A stretch of 64,000 nt of DNA, taken from Theristus sp. LFF4_11 (taxonomy: Eukaryota > Nematoda > Chromadorea > Monhysterida > Xyalidae). A program made the position numbers and the translations under genes. A model generated the notes under the pieces. It was not told where the DNA came from. It saw only the letters and a list, made by a program, of their open reading frames with translations, and ran no database searches. The stretch's first letter is position 1, and every line of letters starts with the position of its first letter. Where the stretch lies: assembly GCA_030248135.1 (NCBI GenBank), contig JASANC010003605.1:1-64000 (forward strand), read 5' to 3'. Positions 60,301 to 64,000 of this stretch are shown piece after piece.

Positions 60301-60533
60301 TGGATCATAGCTGTCATTAACTGACATCAGCGATTGCAAAGGCTTTCTCTCGCAACGAACATACGAAATTTGTGAGGTTTTGAAATATTTGCTGTTGCCA
60401 CCAACTTCAGGGTCTCGCTTGCTGCGCTCGCGACTTCGTTTCATTCCACTACACGAGTGCTCAGGAGATGAAACTGATTGAATTCATCATCTACTATGTG
60501 CATCCGTTTTCGAATTTGAAAAATCTGATTTGA
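54352..60533 (+). CDS. C1GALT1: core 1 beta-1,3-galactosyltransferase (C1GALT1-like, GT31)
   Basis: Six exons join in phase to about 365 residues, matching the usual family length (human about 363): 54352-54461, 55069-55438, 56154-56293, 57340-57550, 60060-60203, 60411-60533. Residues 1-37 have a short cytoplasmic end and a signal anchor (LPIALAYSVGFIISVIVF), giving a type II Golgi protein. The stem is followed by TRRVRIVCWVLTVANQTERH, ILGTWSRRC, LNVSEHYGYLWEKTKQAF, then FDWVMKVDDDSYVLLEHLR with the metal-binding DDD motif near 196-198. Next come YYGAHYKQLGGYNSGGPGYV, AEDVEIAKCL, AGIRPADTRA, YGWFWTFTAYPLKE and GLACCARDFVSFHY. It would add galactose to GalNAc-Ser/Thr to make core 1 O-glycan. 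Exon 3 could start 9 bases earlier (56145). Introns carry two MITEs, a hAT element and a Helitron, but exons are intact. Confidence 0.87.
54499..54674. mobile_element. CAGTCGAACTC MITE in C1GALT1-like intron 1
   Basis: Begins CAGTCGAACTCTAAATTAC and ends TTTCAGTTCTACTG, TA on both sides. Confidence 0.8.
55935..56102. mobile_element. CAGTCGAACTC MITE next to C1GALT1-like exon 3
   Basis: Begins CAGTCGAGCTCTAAATTAT after TA. The inverted end CTTGGAGTTCGAATA lies about 50 bases before exon 3. Confidence 0.75.
56409..57207. mobile_element. hAT-type non-autonomous element with exact 8-bp target duplication
   Basis: Ends TAGGGTTGGCACAGG and TACCAACTCTA form imperfect TIRs. The flanking 8 bases GTTCCGGC are duplicated exactly (56401-56408 and 57208-57215). 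Subterminal AAAACCGGTTTTTT motifs repeat in both orientations. No transposase ORF. Located in intron 3 of the glycosyltransferase gene. Confidence 0.9.
58128..59951 (+). mobile_element. non-autonomous Helitron
   Basis: Begins TCTATCTATCTATAATACTA after a host A (58127). Ends with the hairpin CCGTGCCGTAGGCACGG, then GTCAATTTGCTAG just before a host T (59952). This is the TC...hairpin...CTRR, A/T insertion signature of Helitrons. No Rep/helicase ORF. The interior has about four degenerate repeats around GGCTTAGGTTAGGGTAAGCG. Confidence 0.85.
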
Positions 60534-61896
60534 AAACTTTGAACAAAAAATAATGTTCCCGGCTGAGCGCAGCATGTTATGTACACTGCATTTTATTTGG
60601 TTTGGACAATGATTCCTTTGTGATAGCGTCTTTCACTTATTTTTTATTTTGTTTGGTTTTAGAAATGTTGGGCGACAGAACACATCATACGTCGCAATTT
60701 TTTACTATCAAAAGTTCAGACTGCATGAAGAAAATTTGCATATATTCTCTGCACGCACTCAGAAAATGCCAAAATAAATTCCAAAGAGCATTCCAAACTG
60801 CGTGTCAAAGTTTATGGCATCTTTTTTAACTTAAGCGCGCGGCTTGGCATGGTCTGCATTTTGGTGCAGAATTTGGCACGGCATGAAAATGAACTGTGGC
60901 ACGAATTTTAGAATGTCTTTTTTGAGTACCAATATCGCATGTGCCGTTAGCTTCGTGAGTTCCAAGTGATGTACATTCGCGTAACACACGCATAACATTG
61001 AATTTTGAATCAAAACCACAAAAAACGATGTTTGTGCGCTGGTTTTTGCATATGCGGTCGGAAAAATGCTAACAATTGCGGATTTATTTTTGCTGCCTCT
61101 GTTTGAGTGCTTCTGCAAAGTGGATTTTATGTGTGTAGCAAAAAAGTTTCCCCAGTATATATTTCTGATCAGAGAGCCAGAGAGTGAGCGCGGTGCACAC
61201 AGTACTGCGCATCTAAAAGCCAGAAAAATGACATTTGAAGACAGAAAAATGAACCGGAACTTTGCTCTGTGATGTTCCACTCGGATAACAACAACAAGAC
61301 CGCGCTAACTAACAATGTTTTGCTTGGCATGCCAAGATTACACACAATGAGTGCACGCACACGCCATCTGCAACTGACAAACTTGCTTTTAGTGCGTCTT
61401 GTGTATATTTTTGTGCGGGTGGATGCATATTTTTGTAAAAATCATGCAAGAGAAGAAAGTGAATTATGTTTGGTCACATGTGGGACAAAAACCGCAGATC
61501 TATCATTTTCGTTTTTTTTTACTTTTCTCGAAGCTCGGCAAGGACGCACATCGTCTATAGTGTGAACAAGACCAAATTTCTCACACAGACCCACCGATTG
61601 CCCCAAAACAAAACGATATTCTGTGGTTCTTCAAAAGGTGAGTGAGGTTTTTTGTCAAAGTCGTTTTTCAAATCAAAGTTTTTCGTCGGCTTTATGAAAA
61701 ACGCTGGCTACAAGCAAACGACACAGACTGAAACTATGCAGTAACTCAATGCGAAAGTCATCGGGAGTTCGCAATTACGCGAGGTAGAATATAAAAGGGC
61801 GGTGTCGAAGGTTTTTCTGGACTCGATTGAGAAGTGCCATAATGTCCTATTGCCGTGCGTTTTCAGCGTGTCCACAAAGGATCGCAGAGAGTGCCC
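60534..61896. other. intergenic between glycosyltransferase and InaF gene
   Basis: No exon of a known family seen. The minus-strand ORF 60831-61280 (149 codons) and its antisense partner have no recognisable motif. Confidence 0.4.
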
Positions 61897-63061
61897 ATGT
61901 TTCTCCCGACGTCCAGTAGTCCGCCAGCGATCGCTTCGGTCGCCGTCAACCACAGCGCCTCAGCGAACAGTCTCATTCGCATTCAACCGATCACAAACAG
62001 CGGCGGCGGCATCGGCGCCAGCAGCCACACGACGACGAAAACGAAAGCCAGCCGCGATCGTGCGCCCGTCTATGCGAGCGACCGGCGGTACCACTTCCGC
62101 GAGCGTGACTCGAAAAAGTGTGCCCGCGGTTTTTTTTCAAAGTTGACAGAAGAGTCGAGTTGAAAACTGACCCTGACTCTTAAGTTTTGATCGTAATTCC
62201 CCCAGGACAGAATCGACTCGTTTTCGCTCCAACCAAACGAGAGTACGATTGCTTTTACATTATTTGTTCGCATTTTTTGTCGAGTTGTTTGCAGCTGGGT
62301 GCGAATCGCGGCCGTTGTCGGCTACTTGATCTCCGTCTCATTTCCGGCCACCGTGCTCACCGTGTACTACACGTGCTTTTGGTCGCCCGACTACGCGAAC
62401 AGGGTCTGCTGAATCATTCGGCCAGTTTTTGCTTTTGTTTTTCATTCGAATCCGAGCCGAAGCGGGAATTTTTTTTGCTTTTTCTGGTTTTCCAGTCCGA
62501 TGGAAGTAGACATTGTAGAGAAGTAGAAGTGATATTGACATGGAGCACGAATCAGTGGACAGCTTCATAACTTCGCCGCATATTGAACTGTCCACGTCAT
62601 GACATCCTACAGGGAGTTATATATGATGCGGTGAAGTTATGATGACGTGAGCACCAATCGTGTCCAATGTCGAACTATCCGTGCACATAGCCAACTGGCT
62701 GATCGGTTGGTGATGTCATGATGCATACATTCTGTGCAGAACAGACTCCGCCTCCACAGCAGTGTACATATGCATCACGTGTGATCACCAACCAATCAGC
62801 TGTTGTGATAGCGCTAGAGTGTACATACAGTTTATTGTACAGTACCCGGCGAACTTCACGGTGCTGGGCGACACGATCGTTGCGCGGCTGTATGAGATGC
62901 AGACGGATGTGGAGGACACGATTGACATGAGCAAGAAGATACTGCTGGACAGCGGTGTGCCGTTGGCGACGTCGGATGCAGCAAAAAATGTTGATCACGG
63001 GCAACGAGCGACGAAACAAACGCGGCAAACGTGCGCGCCGTGCGTTTGTGACAAAAACTGA
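61897..63061 (+). CDS. InaF-motif small membrane protein (INAFM-like)
   Basis: Three exons join in phase to 182 residues: 61897-62117, 62295-62403, 62843-63061. The N-terminal part is Ser/Thr-rich and disordered, ending VYASDRRYHFRERDSK. Exon 2 completes NWVRIAAVVGYLISVSFPAT then VLTVYYTCFWSP, the conserved InaF motif (one membrane helix followed by YYxxxWxP). Exon 3 adds YPANFTVLGDTIVARLYEMQ, acidic helices and a Cys-containing C-terminus (CAPCVCDKN). Family members include small animal proteins such as fly inaF products, linked to TRP-channel function. If the exon 2 donor (AGG/GTCTGC) is not used, translation stops at 62412 with ANRVC. The ATG is the first in frame; a GTG-started extension upstream is unlikely. 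Confidence 0.72.
62665..62830. mobile_element. CAGTCGAACTC-family MITE beside InaF exon 3
   Basis: Diverged ends (ATGTCGAAC / CTAGAGTGTACATACAG) and arms AGCCAACTGGCTGATCGGTT / CACCAACCAATCAGCTG. Ends about 12 bases before the exon 3 start, so its edge reaches the region where the branch point and pyrimidine tract should be. Confidence 0.65.
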
Positions 63062-63477
63062 TGATTATGTGTGTCTGACACTTGTGCAGAATCTTGAACT
63101 CCAGCAGCCCAATCAAAGTCAGCAACCTCAAATGTGACAAAAATATGACAATGAACTTCCAATGCGCCATGAACACGACGAGGCGTTTATAAAAAGTTAT
63201 TTTCTTTTTAATTTGATTGTCATGTTCAATAACTGTGACAGCCGACAATGTCAACATTTTTTGTCAATCCAACATGAACTATGAAGTATCAACAAGGTAC
63301 TATAAGGTAGCCATCATAATTTTGAATAAGAAATTTGATTTGCAATATCAAAGGAAATATCAACTGGCACGTGCATGTATTTCTTTGACAATGTGAAGAA
63401 AAAGATTGTACGATTGGACAAAACGAGTTTTTTGTGAAGCCACAAACAAGCTTTCATGTTCAGTGCCACGCATATAA
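63062..63477. other. 3' flank of InaF gene
   Basis: AT-rich, no gene seen. Contains the likely 3' UTR of the upstream gene. Confidence 0.35.
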
Positions 63478-63668
63478 TAAGTGTTCGCATTCGAGAGCCG
63501 TAAAGCTCCGTCGAGCACGATCGAGCTGATCATTTTCAGTGCATAAGGATAGGACTAAATAGGCGGAGCCAAGCGCGCGTGCGTAACTTGCCGACGTCCT
63601 ACCACGTAGTTTGTGTGTGAAAAAGCGCGACGAGGTCGGCGGAGCTCAAATTCGAACATACAGTGCTC
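63478..63668. mobile_element. palindromic element with AGCTCCGTCGA arms
   Basis: GTTCGCATTCGAGAGCCG plus AAAGCTCCGTCGAGC at the left pairs with GGTCGGCGGAGCTC and AAATTCGAACATAC at the right. About 190 bp, non-coding. Confidence 0.5.
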
Positions 63669-63675
63669 TTAAGCG

Positions 63676-63772
63676 GCCTTCATGAAGAAGCGTTTAGTAA
63701 CGCGTAGCTGCGTTAAAACATGGCTACGCGGTCATTAAATACTCGTTCATGAATGCCCCTTTATTAAGCGCG
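63676..63772. mobile_element. short palindromic element, copy 2
   Basis: CTTCATGAAGAAGCGTTTAG, GTAACGCGTAGC and its inverse GCTACGCGGTCATTAAATAC, CGTTCATGAATG. Same design as 39955-40055. Confidence 0.65.
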
Positions 63773-63899
63773 GCACAGTGCTCACGGCCGCATATATCCA
63801 GATACAAATACGCAAAATCTCTCACAAATCAATCAAAAAGCTCAAAAATACACATTTAGACAAAGCAAACAGTGCAACGACAACCACAAGAAACGTCGG

Positions 63900-64000
63900 C
63901 CGGGTCCGGGCCGGTCACAACGCGGTCACCTGCAGCGACATCGACGACGGCGCCCGTCTCGTGTTCGTGTTCATGCTGAGCACGGTCTGCATGAAGCCCT
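63900..64000. other. possible partial exon at the window edge
   Basis: The last 100 bases are abruptly GC-rich, like the exons of this window. On plus, an open frame reads VTCSDIDDGARLVFVFMLST. On minus, GFMQTVLSMNTNTRRAPSSM ends at a good donor (CTGCAG/GTGACC, about 63929). I cannot decide between strands. Confidence 0.3.

Overview
This window looks like chromosomal DNA of an invertebrate metazoan. Its genes are split into many short, relatively GC-rich exons, separated by AT-richer introns and intergenic DNA crowded with mobile elements. The gene types are animal types: a secreted protein with two von Willebrand factor A (vWA) domains, a glutamate-receptor-like class C GPCR, a core 1 beta-1,3-galactosyltransferase, an InaF-motif membrane protein and a myosuppressin/sex-peptide-receptor-like GPCR. 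A nematode or another protostome is a reasonable guess, but the phylum cannot be fixed from the sequence. Exons were joined by hand, using GT/AG sites, phase agreement and family conservation.

Layout. 1-5.6 kb: a retrotransposon ORF on the minus strand (Gag, zinc knuckle, aspartic protease, integrase-tail-like segment) that lacks reverse transcriptase. 5.6-15.7 kb: a roughly 10-kb palindromic structure with two inverted arms made of tandem repeats. Its centre holds the first two coding exons of a peptide-receptor-like GPCR (minus strand). 16-26 kb: TA-flanked mariner-like elements, MITEs and a foldback element built of a GC-rich short repeat, with no host gene recognised. 26.2-39.9 kb (minus): the eight-exon vWA gene. 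One 9.8-kb intron holds two oppositely oriented arrays of exon-like modules around a CA-rich minisatellite. 42.4-50.5 kb (plus): a 15-exon class C GPCR of 1029 residues. 51-54 kb: repeats and an isolated cytochrome b5-like ORF. 54.4-60.5 kb (plus): a six-exon C1GALT1-type glycosyltransferase with a hAT element and a Helitron in its introns. 61.9-63.1 kb (plus): a three-exon InaF-motif gene. 63.9-64 kb: a possible cut-off exon.

The genes do not form a pathway. Several act at the cell surface or in the secretory route, but nothing suggests co-regulation. The most distinctive content is the repeat biology: at least three TA-target MITE families, CRE-palindrome-carrying MITEs, two foldback families, a Helitron, a hAT element with an exact 8-bp target duplication, and tRNA-like SINE copies. 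Several lie only tens of bases from splice sites.
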